A DNA stretch of 5,493 nucleotides from Candidatus Bathyarchaeota archaeon (GTDB taxonomy: Archaea > Asgardarchaeota > Lokiarchaeia > Sigyniarchaeales > Sigyniarchaeaceae), in the NCBI GenBank assembly GCA_014729935.1, contig WJJB01000278.1:1-5493 (forward strand). Reading direction: 5' to 3'. A model generated the notes under the pieces. It was not told the DNA's origin. It did not search any database and saw nothing but the letters and a program-made list of their open reading frames with translations. The position numbers and the translations under genes are program-made. Positions 5,340 through 5,493 of the stretch are shown here, piece after piece. Position 1 is the stretch's first letter. Each line of letters opens with the position of its first letter.

Positions 5340-5493
5340 TTGGAAGGAGAAACTCTCCAAGAAGCAATTCAAGGTCCTGCGGCAAAAGGGTACCGAGCCA
5401 CCATTTACCGGAAAGTACTGGGATCATCACGAGAATGGCGTGTACCATTGCGCTGGATGTGGTGCGCCATTATTCAAGTCTGATGACAAGTTC
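5305..5493 (+). CDS. msrB: Peptide-methionine (R)-S-oxide reductase MsrB, 5' part
   Basis: MsrB reduces the R-epimer of methionine sulfoxide in proteins, usually with thioredoxin, in the cytoplasm. The first 63 residues are present and the gene runs off the right edge; the family has about 130-150 residues, so roughly 80 are missing, including the catalytic cysteine (RYCxN region). The N-terminal signature is clear: WKEKLSKKQFKVLRQKGTEPPFTG (residues 13-36 region) followed by GVYHCAGCGAPLF, whose CxxC is the first half of the structural zinc site. The start is fixed by a TGA in frame at 5299-5301, so ATG 5305 is the first possible one and gives the expected N-terminus without a signal peptide. 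There is no SD close to it; initiation may be leaderless from the TATA-like element 25 bases upstream. It is transcribed away from the KaiC-like ATPase gene, sharing a 190-base intergenic region. Confidence 0.93.
   Translation, partial: MNATRESGGTTDWKEKLSKKQFKVLRQKGTEPPFTGKYWDHHENGVYHCAGCGAPLFKSDDKF

Noticed and set aside
1..5493. tRNA, rRNA, CRISPR array, insertion sequence or prophage
   Set aside because: No cloverleaf-like stretch, spaced repeats, transposase motif or terminal inverted repeats were seen; the gaps between genes are all under 200 bases.

Overview
The window reads as a piece of an archaeal chromosome. Evidence: a KaiC/GvpD/RAD55-type RecA-fold ATPase, a one-domain lipoate ligase of the type known from archaea such as Thermoplasma, TATA boxes with purine-rich upstream elements (best example at 5174-5190), T-tract terminators, and start codons with little or no leader beside others with Shine-Dalgarno (SD) sequences. 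The general gene set and moderate G+C would fit an Asgard-type archaeon, but that is a guess; nothing here fixes the lineage.

Layout. Five protein genes run leftward on the minus strand and one runs rightward off the right edge. In minus-strand order, right to left: a 538-residue KaiC/GvpD-family ATPase (3498-5114), a 286-residue SAM-dependent methyltransferase (2575-3435), a 382-residue multi-pass membrane protein of the CPBP (CAAX protease) superfamily (1374-2522), a 59-residue orphan protein (1087-1266) and a lipoate-protein ligase A catalytic domain (151-927). At the right, divergent from the ATPase gene, is the 5' part of msrB (5305-5493). The left 150 bases contain no intact gene that I can identify.

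Transcription. The 190-base gap between the ATPase gene and msrB holds a divergent promoter pair. The ATPase and methyltransferase genes are 62 bases apart with no T-tract between them, so they may be co-transcribed; an 11-codon ORF with an ATGA overlap sits just before the methyltransferase. T-tracts followed by TATA-like elements separate the methyltransferase from the membrane protein, and the membrane protein from the small ORF. lplA probably has its own promoter at about 1003-1012.

Biology. LplA (lipoylation) and MsrB (methionine sulfoxide repair) are ordinary housekeeping functions. The less ordinary parts are the CPBP protein, in which most catalytic-motif positions are replaced (EExxxR is QQxxxL) while both histidines stay; the ATPase with a large C-terminal half lacking a P-loop; the unknown 59-residue protein; and short ORFs just upstream of or overlapping the methyltransferase and msrB starts. 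I see no convincing multi-gene system joining these genes, no RNA gene, no CRISPR array and no mobile element.
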